From: Arthrobacter dokdonellae
Lineage (GTDB): Bacteria > Actinomycetota > Actinomycetes > Actinomycetales > Micrococcaceae
NCBI RefSeq assembly: GCF_003268655.1
Contig: NZ_CP029642.1
Span: forward strand, 3,410,001-3,474,000
Direction: 5' to 3'
Length of the DNA stretch: 64,000 nucleotides
Shown here: positions 33,409 through 42,307 of the stretch, in pieces
Layout of the letters: every line of letters starts with the position of its first letter
How positions within the stretch are numbered: position 1 is the first letter of the stretch
Program-made: the position numbers and the translations under genes
The notes under the pieces: generated by a model
Told to the model about the DNA's origin: nothing
Databases searched by the model: none
What the model saw: only the letters and a program-made list of their open reading frames with translations

Positions 33409-35186
33409 GCGCCCTCCCCCAGTTTCGCCAGCTCCCCGGCGAGCCCCTCAAGCGTGTCCGCCGCGCCGTCATGCAGCGGCCCGATCCGGTCGAGGAAGCG
33501 CCGCTGCTGGCGCTCGAGCAGGCCGGCGCACCGTTTTTCCAGCGACCGCCGGGCCTGGCTGGCCAGGCGCCGCACGGCGTCCTCGCCGAACACGGCTTCC
33601 AGCAGCTTTTGGCCGACGACGGCGGTGCCCCCTGCGATGCCGATCTCGGCTCCCGTCAGTCCCCCGGTCAGCGAGAAGACGACGACCATCAGGACCACGC
33701 CCAGGCCGTTCACCCCCAAGGAGAGCCAGCGGGCCTGGGACCGCTTGGCGGCCCCTCCGGCGCGGATCAGGTCCAGCACGTCGCCCTGCCAGGCGCGGAT
33801 CTCCTCGGCGACCTGCGCCGGGAAGTCCGGCGTGGTCCCGGAGAGGTCGTCGGTGCCCAGCAGCGCGCGTCCCGCGGGGTCGGCGCGCCAGCGCTGGTCC
33901 GCGTCCTCGGCGGCACGGGAGGCCTGGGCGACTATGACGGCCTGAAGCCCCGTTTCGATGGCCGTCTCCACCTTCACGGCGGGCGGCGGCTGCCCCTTGA
34001 AGAACGCGCCGAGCCGGTCCCGGACGCGGCCGATCCCGCTCTCCAGTGCCCGGAAGAAATCCCCGGTGCCCACAAAGTCCTGCCAGCGGGCCAGCACCTC
34101 CCCCCGCAGCAGGGAGCCGTCGCTGGTGGCCCGGTGGATGCGGGCCCCGGCGTCAGTGAAGGCGGCGGTGACGTCATCCGCGAGCTGCCGCCCGGCGTCG
34201 TCCTGGTCCCTGGCGGCCTCCGCCAACCCGGCCACCTTCCCGGACAGGGAGCGCACGGTGCCGTTGAGCGTGCGGCGGGCAATCTCGGAGCGGACCGTGG
34301 CGTCCTCCGCGAGGTCCCGCAGCCAGCCGGCGATCGGCGCGGTGGCGGCGGCCGGGAGCATGCCCATCGCGTCGAGGTCCAGCTCCGGGACCACGAACAG
34401 CCGGGAGCCGGCGAGGCCCTCGCGCGTGAGCATGGAGCGCAGGTCCGCGCGGACCTCCTCTTCGGCGCCGCGCGGCACGCGGTCCAGGACCACCGCCACC
34501 AGGATGTCGCGCGAGGCGGCGTCCACGAGCAGCTTCCACGGCACGGCGTCGGCGTAGCGGTTGGCCGTGGTGACGAACAGCCACAGGTCAGCGGCCGCCA
34601 GCAACTGCGAGGCCAGCTGGCGGTTGTCGTCGGAGACGGAGTCCACGTCCGGGGCGTCGAGCAGGGCCACGCCTTCGGGGATTGCCGCGTCCGACACCAG
34701 CACCAGGGACCGCATGGCCGCGGCGTCCGGGGTGGCACCGGCGCGGGTGGCGGGCGTGCCGGCTCCGTCCAGTTCGCCGCGGACGCGGGCCAGGGTGGGC
34801 AGGACGCGGGCGGACGTGAACCACGCCGCGTCGGCGGGGTGGTGCAGGAGGATGGGCTGGCGCGTGGTGGGCCGGATGGCGCCGGCGCGCGTGACGGGGT
34901 GGCCGGCCAGCGCGTTCACCAGCGTCGACTTTCCCGCGCCGGTGGATCCGCCGACGACGGCGAGCAGCGGCGCGTCCAGGCTGCGGTACCTCGGCAGGAT
35001 GTAGTCGTCCAGCTGGCCCACTGCCTTGGCGGCGGTCCGGCGGGCCCCGGGCGCCGCGGGCAGTTCGAGGGGAAGGCGAAGTGACGCAAGTTCGCCGCGG
35101 ACCGCCTCCAGCAGCGCCACCGCGGCGTCCTGCGCCCGGGCGGCGGCGCCGTTGCCGGGGGTATTGCCTGAATAAGTGGGGCTCAC
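33405..35186 (-). CDS. dynamin-like GTPase, partner 1
   Basis: A 593-residue GTPase from GTG 35186 (SPTYSGNTPGNG...). The P-loop is VVGGSTGAGKSTLVNALAGH, G3 is LLDAPDVDSVSDDN; G4 appears degenerate (VVLDRVPRG rather than NKxD). Long helices follow, then a hydrophobic hairpin (LGVNGLGVVLMVVVFSLTGGLTGAEIGIAGGTAVV) and a C-terminal helical bundle. This suits a bacterial dynamin-like protein that associates with membranes. The frame extends to 35297, but upstream sequence runs into the tRNA-Glu terminator, so the GTG is preferred. It is cotranscribed with partner 2. Confidence 0.82.
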   Translation of the reverse strand: MSPTYSGNTPGNGAAARAQDAAVALLEAVRGELASLRLPLELPAAPGARRTAAKAVGQLDDYILPRYRSLDAPLLAVVGGSTGAGKSTLVNALAGHPVTRAGAIRPTTRQPILLHHPADAAWFTSARVLPTLARVRGELDGAGTPATRAGATPDAAAMRSLVLVSDAAIPEGVALLDAPDVDSVSDDNRQLASQLLAAADLWLFVTTANRYADAVPWKLLVDAASRDILVAVVLDRVPRGAEEEVRADLRSMLTREGLAGSRLFVVPELDLDAMGMLPAAATAPIAGWLRDLAEDATVRSEIARRTLNGTVRSLSGKVAGLAEAARDQDDAGRQLADDVTAAFTDAGARIHRATSDGSLLRGEVLARWQDFVGTGDFFRALESGIGRVRDRLGAFFKGQPPPAVKVETAIETGLQAVIVAQASRAAEDADQRWRADPAGRALLGTDDLSGTTPDFPAQVAEEIRAWQGDVLDLIRAGGAAKRSQARWLSLGVNGLGVVLMVVVFSLTGGLTGAEIGIAGGTAVVGQKLLEAVFGEDAVRRLASQARRSLEKRCAGLLERQQRRFLDRIGPLHDGAADTLEGLAGELAKLGEGA

Positions 35187-35274
35187 AGCTTCATCATGCC
35201 AGTCGCCACGACGGCTGCCCGGCATTGCTGTCCAAAATCGGCCACCCGGCATGGAAGGGGGCAGGGCGAGAATG

Positions 35275-35309
35275 CAAAAGGCCGGGAACCTTTTCAAGTT
35301 CCCGGCCTT
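35275..35309 (-). terminator. intrinsic terminator after tRNA-Glu
   Basis: A perfect 12-bp stem (AAGGCCGGGAAC at 35278-35289 with GTTCCCGGCCTT at 35298-35309), followed on the minus strand by TTTT. It begins 2 nt past the end of tRNA-Glu. Confidence 0.88.
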
Positions 35310-35311
35310 GC

Positions 35312-35387
35312 TGGTGACCCCAGCGGGATTCGAACCCGCGTTACCGCCGTGAGAGGGCAGCGTACTAGGCCGCTATACGATGGGGCC
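35312..35387 (-). tRNA. tRNA-Glu (anticodon CTC)
   Basis: 76 nt including an encoded CCA. The acceptor arm GGCCCCA pairs with TGGGGTC (one G-U). The anticodon stem-loop reads CTGCC-CTCTCAC-GGCGG with anticodon CTC, and the T-arm is GCGGGTTCGAATCCCGC. Confidence 0.96.
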
Positions 35388-35478
35388 CTAATACATTCGA
35401 TTTTTTGCTCCACGAACTCCGGAAATATTACCGGAATTTTGCTTTGCATGCCAATCGAAAAGGCAGCTTTTGCAAGCG

Positions 35479-35550
35479 CTGGGATACCAGGACTCGAACC
35501 TAGAATGTCGGTACCAGAAACCGATGTGTTGCCAATTACACCATATCCCA
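35479..35550 (-). tRNA. tRNA-Gln (anticodon CTG)
   Basis: 72 nt without an encoded CCA. The acceptor arm TGGGATA pairs with TATCCCA, the discriminator base is G. The anticodon stem TCGGT/ACCGA encloses TTCTGGT (anticodon CTG), and the T-loop is GGTTCGAGTCC. It precedes tRNA-Glu in the same transcript. Confidence 0.96.
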
Positions 35551-35618
35551 AAGGCCACGTTCTGCCGTGAAATCACCGGGTTTCCCCGGTCCTTCATCGG
35601 CCCTCGCGCCGGGATAAA

Positions 35619-35647
35619 ACTATACCCGAGACTTGGCCAGACGCCAA
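35619..35647 (-). promoter_or_regulatory. sigma-70-type promoter of the tRNA-Gln/tRNA-Glu operon
   Basis: On the minus strand, TTGGCG (35647-35642), a 17-nt spacer, then TATAGT (35624-35619). It lies about 70 nt upstream of tRNA-Gln. Confidence 0.75.
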
Positions 35648-35678
35648 AACCGGACGCCGCCGCCGGACCGGGGGTGCG

Positions 35679-36479
35679 TCACCGCCCTGGCGCCGCCGTG
35701 AGTGCGCCCAGTTCCCCCAGGCCGGCCACCACGCGGACGGCGTCCCGGCGGCCGCTGCCCAAGCCACTGCGGTTCAGGGAAGCGTCCGACGGCGTGCCCG
35801 TGCCTTTCCTGTCCAGCCAGACCGCCTGCAGCCCCGCCGCGGCGGAACCCTCGGCGTCGAGCAGGTAGTTGTCCCCCACGTACAGCGTGTCCGCCGGGGC
35901 GGTGCCGAGCAGCCGGCACCCCTCCCAGAACACCCGGGGTTCGGGCTTGGCCGCGTTGACCGTGTCAATGCCCACCAGGACGGAGATGCGCTGGAGGCCG
36001 GCGTGGTCCAGCTTGGCGCGCTGGTAGTCGTGGACGTTGTTGCTGACGGCGCCGTATGGGATGCCGGCCGCGTCCAGCGCGTCCAGGGCCGGGACCACGT
36101 CCGGATAGGCCTTGATGGAGCCCGGCTGGGCGCGTTCAAAGTCCTCGATCCACTCCCGCTCGGCCACGGCGTCGAAGCCCGGCGTGCCAAAGTGGGCGAA
36201 CACGGCCCGGGCGCGCAGCCCGCGCTGCTCCGTGAAGGAGAATTCGCCGGCCACGTAGCGGTCGTAGTACCGCCCCGCATCCGCCATGTACAGCGCCGCG
36301 AAGCCGTCCCAGTCCGCCGCGTCGAAGTCCGGCAGCAGGCGCCGGCTCGCGGCGATCATGGCGTCCTTCATGGCGGCGTGCAGGTCCACCAGGGTGTCGT
36401 CGATGTCAAACAAGACACCCCTGACCGGACCCGCGGGGGCGCCCGTGACAGGGGTGTCTTGTGAAGCGTTGGGTTCCAA
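35679..36479 (-). CDS. HAD-superfamily phosphatase
   Basis: A 266-residue HAD hydrolase with an alpha-helical cap (subfamily IA). Motif I is VLFDIDDTLVD (nucleophile Asp at about residue 25), motif II YGAVSNN, motif III lysine AAKPEPRVFWEG, and motif IV YVGDNYLLDAEGSAAAGLQAVWLDR. These make it a phosphatase of small substrates; specificity is unknown. It starts 3 nt from the gltX stop, so the two are cotranscribed. Confidence 0.88.
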   Translation of the reverse strand: MEPNASQDTPVTGAPAGPVRGVLFDIDDTLVDLHAAMKDAMIAASRRLLPDFDAADWDGFAALYMADAGRYYDRYVAGEFSFTEQRGLRARAVFAHFGTPGFDAVAEREWIEDFERAQPGSIKAYPDVVPALDALDAAGIPYGAVSNNVHDYQRAKLDHAGLQRISVLVGIDTVNAAKPEPRVFWEGCRLLGTAPADTLYVGDNYLLDAEGSAAAGLQAVWLDRKGTGTPSDASLNRSGLGSGRRDAVRVVAGLGELGALTAAPGR

Positions 36480-36482
36480 GCC

Positions 36483-37982
36483 CTAGCCCCTGAAGGCCGT
36501 CAGGCGGGCCAGCGAGGAGTCCTTGCCCAGGATGACCATGGACTCGAACAGCGGCGGGGAGATTCGGCGGCCGGACAGTGCGGTGCGGACCGGGCCGAAC
36601 GCCAGGCGGGGCTTGACGCCCAGTCCCTCCACGAGCGCCTCCTTCAGGGCGGCCTGGATGTTCTCCGCCGTCCAGTCCGCCAGGGGCTCCAGCGCTGCCA
36701 GCGCGGCGTCGAGGACCTCGGTGAGGTTCGCGGGCAGGCCCTTGCGGGCGTCGTCGGCGACGTCAACGGCGTCGTCCTTCTTGAAAAGGAAGGACAGCAT
36801 CTCCGGCGCCTCCCCCAGCAGGGTGATGCGCTCCTGGACCAGCGGGGCGGCCTCGGTGAGGATCTCCTCCTCGCGGGCCGTGAGGGCCTGCCCCACCGTG
36901 CCGGCGGCCTGCAGGTACGGGACCAGGCGGTTGCGGAAGTCGGCGGCCTCCAACATGCGCACGTGCGTGCCGTTGATGGCCTCGGCCTTCTTGATGTCGA
37001 AGCGCGCCGGGTTGCCCAGGACGTCGTGGATGTCGAAGTTGGCCACGAGCTGCTCCACCGTGAAGATGTCCTCGTCCGCGGAGAGCGACCAGCCAAGCAG
37101 GGACAGGTAGTTCAGCAGGCCCTCCGGGATGAAGCCGTGGTCCCGGTGCAGGAACAGGCTGGCCTCGGGATCGCGCTTGGAGAGCTTCTTGTTGCCGGCG
37201 CCCATGACGTAGGGCAGGTGGCCGAAAAGTGGCAGGTACCTGGCCACGCCGACCTCGAACAGCGCCTGGTACAGGGCGATCTGGCGGGGCGTGGAGGAGA
37301 GCAGGTCCTCGCCGCGCAGCACGTGGGTGACACCCATGAGGGCGTCGTCCACGGGGTTGACCAGCGTGTAGAGCGGCGCGCCGTTGGGGCGGACCAGGGC
37401 GTAGTCCGGGACTGATCCTGCCTTGAAGGTGATCTCGCCCCGGACGAGGTCCGTGAAGGTGATGTCCGTGTCCGGCATCCGCAAACGCAGCGCGGGCTGG
37501 CGGCCCTCGGCCCTGAACGCGGCAATCTGCCCCTCGGTGAGGTCGCGGTCAAAGTTGTCGTAGCCCAGCTTGACGTCCCGGCCGGCCGCCTTGTGCCGCG
37601 CCTCGACCTCCTCCGGCGTGGAGAATGACTCGTAGACGTGCCCGCCGGCCACCAACTTTTCAATGACGTCCCGGTAGATGTCGCCACGTTGCGACTGCCG
37701 GTACGGCGCGTGCGGGCCTCCGGTCTCCACGCCCTCGTCCCAGTCGATGCCCAGCCAGTTCAGACCGTCCAGCAGCTGGAGGTAGCTCTCCTCGCTGTCC
37801 CGCTTGGCATCCGTGTCCTCGATGCGGAAAATGAGCCTGCCGCCGGTGTGGCGCGCGTAGGCCCAGTTGAACAGCGCCGTGCGGATCAGCCCGACGTGCG
37901 GCGTTCCGGTGGGAGAGGGGCAAAACCGCACACGAACGGAGGTTTCAGCGGTGACAGGGGGGATCTGAGCTGCAGTAGTCAT
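36483..37982 (-). CDS. gltX: glutamyl-tRNA synthetase
   Basis: Class I aminoacyl-tRNA synthetase charging tRNA-Glu. In the 499-residue protein the HIGH-type motif is [19 protein letters not shown] and the KMSKS-type motif is [11 protein letters not shown]. The anticodon-binding helical domain fills the C-terminal part. Actinobacteria usually use a non-discriminating form that also charges tRNA-Gln before amidation; whether this holds here is not visible. There is no Shine-Dalgarno sequence; TAAACT ends 9 nt before the ATG, so a leaderless transcript is possible. A tRNA-Glu gene lies 1.1 kb downstream. Confidence 0.97.
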   Translation of the reverse strand: MTTAAQIPPVTAETSVRVRFCPSPTGTPHVGLIRTALFNWAYARHTGGRLIFRIEDTDAKRDSEESYLQLLDGLNWLGIDWDEGVETGGPHAPYRQSQRGDIYRDVIEKLVAGGHVYESFSTPEEVEARHKAAGRDVKLGYDNFDRDLTEGQIAAFRAEGRQPALRLRMPDTDITFTDLVRGEITFKAGSVPDYALVRPNGAPLYTLVNPVDDALMGVTHVLRGEDLLSSTPRQIALYQALFEVGVARYLPLFGHLPYVMGAGNKKLSKRDPEASLFLHRDHGFIPEGLLNYLSLLGWSLSADEDIFTVEQLVANFDIHDVLGNPARFDIKKAEAINGTHVRMLEAADFRNRLVPYLQAAGTVGQALTAREEEILTEAAPLVQERITLLGEAPEMLSFLFKKDDAVDVADDARKGLPANLTEVLDAALAALEPLADWTAENIQAALKEALVEGLGVKPRLAFGPVRTALSGRRISPPLFESMVILGKDSSLARLTAFRG

Positions 37983-38205
37983 GATGGTTCAAGTTTAGAC
38001 CTAGACCAAACCCCCGCGGCGCACCCGGTGCGTGCCCGGACGCCCGTCCCGCCCGCCGGTCCACGGCCTATGGCGCACCACCCGTCCCGTTGCCCGGGTG
38101 AGGCACGACGCCGGTGACCCGCCTTCCCGAGGCGGGTCACCGGCGTCATGCTCCCTCTGGGCGGGCCCTTGACAGGCCGCCGGCCCCGGCGTAACGTACA
38201 ACCAA

Positions 38206-38562
38206 ATGGTTGTAGATGAGCTTCGTGAGGCCGAGCTGGACCGCGTGTTCCAGGCGTTCGCCGATTCCACCCGCCGGGACATCGTCAGGAGGGTCACCGG
38301 CGACGGATTGAACGTTTCGGCCCTGGCGCGGCACTACGCCATGAGTTTCGCGGCCGTGCAGAAACATGTGGCCGTGCTGGAACGTGCCTCCCTGGTCACC
38401 AAGGAACGGCGCGGAAGGGAGCAGCTGGTGCGCGCAAACCGCGACGGCCTGGAACGGGCCCGGCAACTGCTCGACGAGTACGAGGCGATCTGGCGGCAGC
38501 GTGCCGGGCGGATTGCGGACATCCTGGCCGAAGGAACGGCGCAGGGAAGGGAGACACCATGA
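38206..38562 (+). CDS. ArsR-family transcriptional regulator
   Basis: A 118-residue winged-helix regulator: LDRVFQAFADSTRRDIVRRVTG, then the HTH LNVSALARHYAMSFAAVQKHVAVLERASLV and the wing TKERRGREQLVRANRDGLERAR. It lacks the metal-binding cysteine motif of ArsR/SmtB sensors and belongs to the group that pairs with SRPBCC proteins. Its end overlaps the SRPBCC gene by four bases (ATGA), so the two are coexpressed. Confidence 0.88.
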   Translation: MVVDELREAELDRVFQAFADSTRRDIVRRVTGDGLNVSALARHYAMSFAAVQKHVAVLERASLVTKERRGREQLVRANRDGLERARQLLDEYEAIWRQRAGRIADILAEGTAQGRETP

Positions 38563-39056
38563 CAGTCATCAGTTCCACCAAGAGCCCCGAGGCGCTCAGC
38601 CTCACCATCGTCGCGGAGTTCGACGCCGGCGTCGAGCGCGTGTGGCAGATCTGGGAGGATCCGCGCCAGCTGGAACGCTGGTGGGGGCCGCCCACCTGGC
38701 CCGCCACGTTTGAGGAATTCGACTTCCAGCCCGGCGGCAGGGCCAGCTACTACATGACCGGACCGGACGGAACCACGGCCCGCGGCTGGTGGCGCTTCAC
38801 CGCCATCGCGGCGCCGGAGCGCCTGGAGCTCGATGACGGGTTCGCCGACGACAACGGTGCCCCCGTCGAAGACATGGGCACCGCCCGCATGGCCGCCACG
38901 CTCGAGGACATCGGCGGGCGCACCCGTATGACCATTGCGTCCACCTTCGAAAGCCCGGAACAGATGGAGAAGATGATCCAGATGGGCATGGAGGAGGGCA
39001 TGGGCCTGGCGATGGGCCAGATCGACGCGATCCTGGCCGGCCAGCCGGCCACCTGA
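38559..39056 (+). CDS. SRPBCC/AHSA1-family protein
   Basis: A 165-residue START-like domain protein (activator of Hsp90 ATPase homologue 1-like). The family wording is evident: FDAGVERVWQIWEDPRQLERWWGPPTWPATFEEFDFQPGGRASYYMTGPDG, then TRMTIASTFESPEQMEKMIQMGMEEGM. These proteins bind hydrophobic ligands; the ligand here is not known. It is paired with the ArsR regulator, a frequent two-gene module. Confidence 0.9.
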   Translation: MTVISSTKSPEALSLTIVAEFDAGVERVWQIWEDPRQLERWWGPPTWPATFEEFDFQPGGRASYYMTGPDGTTARGWWRFTAIAAPERLELDDGFADDNGAPVEDMGTARMAATLEDIGGRTRMTIASTFESPEQMEKMIQMGMEEGMGLAMGQIDAILAGQPAT

Positions 39057-39062
39057 ACCAAC

Positions 39063-39129
39063 AATGCCGCCGCTCCCACAAAATGCCGCCGCCATACCTG
39101 CGGCAAAATGCGGGAGCGGCGGCATTTTT
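39063..39129 (+). terminator. family C palindrome, copy 1, followed by a T-run
   Basis: The arms AATGCCGCCGCTCCC (39063-39077) and GGGAGCGGCGGCATT (39112-39126) pair perfectly. An inner GCCGC/GCGGC stem is also present. TTTTT (39125-39129) follows, so it can terminate the SRPBCC transcript that ends 7 nt earlier. Confidence 0.75.
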
Positions 39130-39169
39130 CACTGGCCACGGTATGCGCCGGGGACAGCGACCTCAAGGC

Positions 39170-40609
39170 TCAGCTGAACAGCTCGTTCGCGGGCTCGTTG
39201 TCCTTGACGAACCGCCAGCCGAACCACAAAACCACGGCGAAGACCGGGATGGCGCAAAGCGTCCACAGGCCCAGGTGGAAGACGGCGCCGTCGGGCCCGG
39301 TCATGGTGTCAAAGCCGATCAGCACCGTGATGGCCAGCAGCGCTGCGAGGCCAACCCAGCTGGTCCACGGGGAGCCGGGCATCGGCAGCGAGGACACCTT
39401 GCCCTTCTTGCGACGCAGCATGATCTGGCTGGCGAAGATGGAGCCCCAGGTGAAGATCACGCCGATGGAGGCGGTGTTGAGCGCGAGGTCGAAGGCGTGC
39501 GATCCGCCCAGCAGCACGTTGGCCCCCACACCCACCACGTAGACGGCGGCGATGGCCAGGATCGCGGCGTACGGCACGTGGCGGGAGGACATCCTGGTCA
39601 GCCACTGCGGCGCGTGACCGTTGTTCGCCATGGTGCGGAAGATCCGGCCAATCGAGTACAGGCCGGAGTTGCAGGAGGACAGCGCGGCGGTGATGACCAC
39701 AAAGTTCATCACCGAGCCCACCCAGTCCAGCCCCATGGAGGCGAAGACGGTCACGAACGGGCTCTCGCCGTTCTTGTAGTGGTCGGACGGCATGATCATG
39801 GCCAGCAGCGTCACCGAGCCGACATAGAAGACAACGATGCGGACCACCACTGCGCGGATGGCGCGGGGCACCTCGCGTTCGGGGTTCTGCATCTCACCGG
39901 CCGTGATGCCCACCAGTTCAATGGCGTTGTAGGCAAAGATGACGGCATTCAGCACCAGGATCATGACGAGCCCGCCCTTGGGGAACATTCCGCCGTCGGC
40001 GTGGAAAAGGTTGCTGACCGTGGCATGCTGGCCGCCCACCTGCGCGTTCGTGATCACCATGACCGTGCCCACGACCAGGAACATCACAATCGCGGCAACC
40101 TTCAGGCACGACGCCCAAAACTCAAACTCGCCAAAGGCCTTCACGCTCAGCAGGTTCACCGCCACCAGCAGCACCAGGGCGCACAGGGCACTGACCTCGA
40201 CCGGGACGCCGGGGAAGAAATATTGGAAGTACAGGCCTATGGCGATCAGCTCGGCCACGCCCGTCATGGCCCAGTTGATGAAATACATCCAGCCGGAAAG
40301 GTACGCGCCCTTCTTGCCAAACAGCTCCCCCGCGTAGGACACGAAGGATCCCGACGTCTGCCGGTACATGACCAGCTCGCCGAGCGCCCGCATGAGCAGG
40401 TAGGCAATGGCGCCGGCAATCGCATAAGAGAAGATCAGCGCCGGGCCGGTCGACGCGAGCCGCCCGCCGGCACCCATAAACAGGCCGACGCCGATGGCCC
40501 CGCCCATGGCGATCATGGTCACGTGGCGCCGGGAAAGCGTCCGCTGATAGCCCTCCCCGGTGATGGATCCGGCCGCGGGGGCGGCAGTGTCGGTGGCGTT
40601 GTGTGACAC
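39170..40609 (-). CDS. amino-acid permease (APC superfamily, AAT family)
   Basis: A 479-residue, 12-helix proton-coupled amino-acid importer. It starts after a polar tail with the family's LSRRHVTMIAMGGAIGVGLFMGAGGRLASTGPALIFSYAI (helix 1, unwound GGAIG). Other markers are ALGELVMYRQTSGSFVSYA and the helix 6 region FAYNAIELVGITAGEMQNPEREVPRAI. GTG at 40609 has AAGGA at good distance; the frame extends to 40741 without credible coding. Close relatives carry GABA, proline, asparagine or aromatic amino acids; the substrate cannot be chosen from sequence. Confidence 0.9.
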   Translation of the reverse strand: MSHNATDTAAPAAGSITGEGYQRTLSRRHVTMIAMGGAIGVGLFMGAGGRLASTGPALIFSYAIAGAIAYLLMRALGELVMYRQTSGSFVSYAGELFGKKGAYLSGWMYFINWAMTGVAELIAIGLYFQYFFPGVPVEVSALCALVLLVAVNLLSVKAFGEFEFWASCLKVAAIVMFLVVGTVMVITNAQVGGQHATVSNLFHADGGMFPKGGLVMILVLNAVIFAYNAIELVGITAGEMQNPEREVPRAIRAVVVRIVVFYVGSVTLLAMIMPSDHYKNGESPFVTVFASMGLDWVGSVMNFVVITAALSSCNSGLYSIGRIFRTMANNGHAPQWLTRMSSRHVPYAAILAIAAVYVVGVGANVLLGGSHAFDLALNTASIGVIFTWGSIFASQIMLRRKKGKVSSLPMPGSPWTSWVGLAALLAITVLIGFDTMTGPDGAVFHLGLWTLCAIPVFAVVLWFGWRFVKDNEPANELFS

Positions 40610-40838
40610 GCGAAAGTCCTTAAAATCGGCTGGTGCCCTGCAAAAAGCCCCCAGATCACGCGTGGCGGCGGGTGGGGGCGCAAAGGACTTGTCAATGGTA
40701 CTACGACGCCGGACCCGTTTCCGTGGCATGTGCCACAGCACCTACGGTTCAGCGGCCCTCGCGGACCGCCATGAGGGCGTAGCCCCGGATCGTGACACCG
40801 GCCCGCGCCGGAATCGGCACCGTCGCGGCCTCCACGGC

Positions 40839-41615
40839 CTAGCGGCGCACCACCGGGTTGGAGAGGCGGCCGATGCCCTCAATTTCAATCTCGTAGCGGT
40901 CGCCGTCCTTGACCAGGCCGACGCCGGCGGGGGTGCCGGTCATGATGACGTCGCCCGGCAGGAGGGTGAACGCGCGCGAGACGATGGAGACCAGCTCGCG
41001 GACGCTGCGGACCATCTGGTTGGTGTTGCCGTCCTGGCGGAGCTCGCCGTTCAGCCAGCCCTGGATGCGGAGGTCTTCGGGGTCCAGCTCGGTCTCGATC
41101 CACGGGCCCAGCGGGGCCGAGGTGTCAAAGCCCTTGGCGCGGGCCCACTGGCCGTCGCTCTGCTGGACGTCGCGGGCGGTGAGGTCGTTGCCGCAGGTGT
41201 AGCCGAAGATGACCTCGTCCGCGCGCTCCTCCGGCACATCCTTGCAGATGCGCCCAATCACGATGCACAGCTCCGCCTCGTAGGAAATCTCTTCGGAAAA
41301 TTCCGGCATCACGATGGGTTCGCCAGGGCCCACCACCGACGTGTTCGGCTTGAGGAACAGCAGCGGGTGGACGGGGACCTCGTTGCCCAGTTCGCGGGCA
41401 TGCTCGGCAAAGTTGCGGCCCACACCGACCACCTTGCTGCGCGGGATGATCGGGGCCACCAGGCGCACGTCCTCCAGCGGGTACTTGATGGTGGTCCGTT
41501 CGACGCCGTTGAAGAACGGATCACCCTTGATGACGGTGACAACTTCACCGCCGGGCTCCCCTTCCACCACGCCGTACATCGGGTCATTGTCTACTACAAA
41601 TCGGGCGATACGCAT
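40839..41615 (-). CDS. fumarylacetoacetate hydrolase (FAH) family protein
   Basis: A 258-residue FAH-fold enzyme that likely acts on a 2-oxo acid or ring-cleavage product with a divalent metal. Markers: VVGVGRNFAEHARELG, the metal ligands in EISYEAELCIVIGRICKDV, then YTCGNDLTARDVQ, AKGFDTSAPLGPWI, and GDVIMTGTPAGVG. ATG 41615 begins MRIARFV, the family's usual start. There is no ribosome site; TAGACT (41628-41623, minus strand) ends 7 nt before the ATG, as in leaderless genes. It lies upstream of the permease on the same strand, and gltX is further downstream as in related genomes. Confidence 0.9.
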   Translation of the reverse strand: MRIARFVVDNDPMYGVVEGEPGGEVVTVIKGDPFFNGVERTTIKYPLEDVRLVAPIIPRSKVVGVGRNFAEHARELGNEVPVHPLLFLKPNTSVVGPGEPIVMPEFSEEISYEAELCIVIGRICKDVPEERADEVIFGYTCGNDLTARDVQQSDGQWARAKGFDTSAPLGPWIETELDPEDLRIQGWLNGELRQDGNTNQMVRSVRELVSIVSRAFTLLPGDVIMTGTPAGVGLVKDGDRYEIEIEGIGRLSNPVVRR

Positions 41616-41726
41616 GGCAGAGAGTCTAGCCGTTTCGTGCAGGTGGCGGTGTGCGGCGCGGCGGCCCGTGGGACGGTGCGCCATCGGCGACAGCCAGGGA
41701 CCGGCGTCGTCCATAAAGAACGCGAA

Positions 41727-41771
41727 CGCAGAAGTTGGACGGAAGAGCCCCATTTCCGTCCAACTCCTGCG
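41727..41771. repeat. family E hairpin resembling two IS3 ends head to head
   Basis: CGCAGAAGTTGGACGGAA (41727-41744) pairs with TTCCGTCCAACTCCTGCG (41754-41771), 17 of 18 positions, with a 9-nt loop. Each arm contains the core of the IS terminal repeat found at 26854-26872. Confidence 0.8.
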
Positions 41772-41803
41772 CTCGGTCCGGCGTCCGAACTGTCAGCGCC
41801 GTC

Positions 41804-42196
41804 CTAGAACCGCGGGGCGGGCGGAACCGGCGGATACTGGGGATCGTTGGGGTAGTTGCCGGACGCCGCGGGCGGCGCGAACGGCTGGCCTCCCCCGTTG
41901 AGCCGGACGAGCTCCGCCGTGTTCTCCGCCGTACGGATGGCCGCAATCAGCGATTCCAGCCCCACCCTTGCCAGGACCAGGTAGAGCAGCGCCACGATCG
42001 GGCCCACGATGATCAGCACAAACAGCCCGAACACGACATTGGCCCGGAAGGAGACGATCACGGCGGCCAGGTAGGCCAGGCCGATGACCACCATGATCAA
42101 GACATAAACGATCTTGGCGATGCTGGGTGAGATAAACCTGGTAAATGACAGGTCAAAGAGTGCCTTCAATTTTCCCCCTATGAGTGACGCAAACAT
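41804..42196 (-). CDS. DUF4282 membrane protein
   Basis: A 130-residue protein with the DUF4282 layout: an N-terminal amphipathic FDLSFTRFISPSIAKIVYVLIMVVIGLAYLAAVIV, a second helix FGLFVLIIVGPIVALLYLVLARVGLESLIAAIRTAENTAEL, and a Pro-rich tail (NDPQYPPVPPAPRF). Two membrane helices; function unknown. Confidence 0.85.
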   Translation of the reverse strand: MFASLIGGKLKALFDLSFTRFISPSIAKIVYVLIMVVIGLAYLAAVIVSFRANVVFGLFVLIIVGPIVALLYLVLARVGLESLIAAIRTAENTAELVRLNGGGQPFAPPAASGNYPNDPQYPPVPPAPRF

Positions 42197-42307
42197 TGGT
42201 CAGTCCGAGTCCATCACCCGGCCGCCGCCGGGGCAAGTCCCCGTCGGGATGTGACGCGGCCTGTTACCGTCGCGGCCCGGGCCTGCCAGGCCTGGCGAGC
42301 CGGTGGA

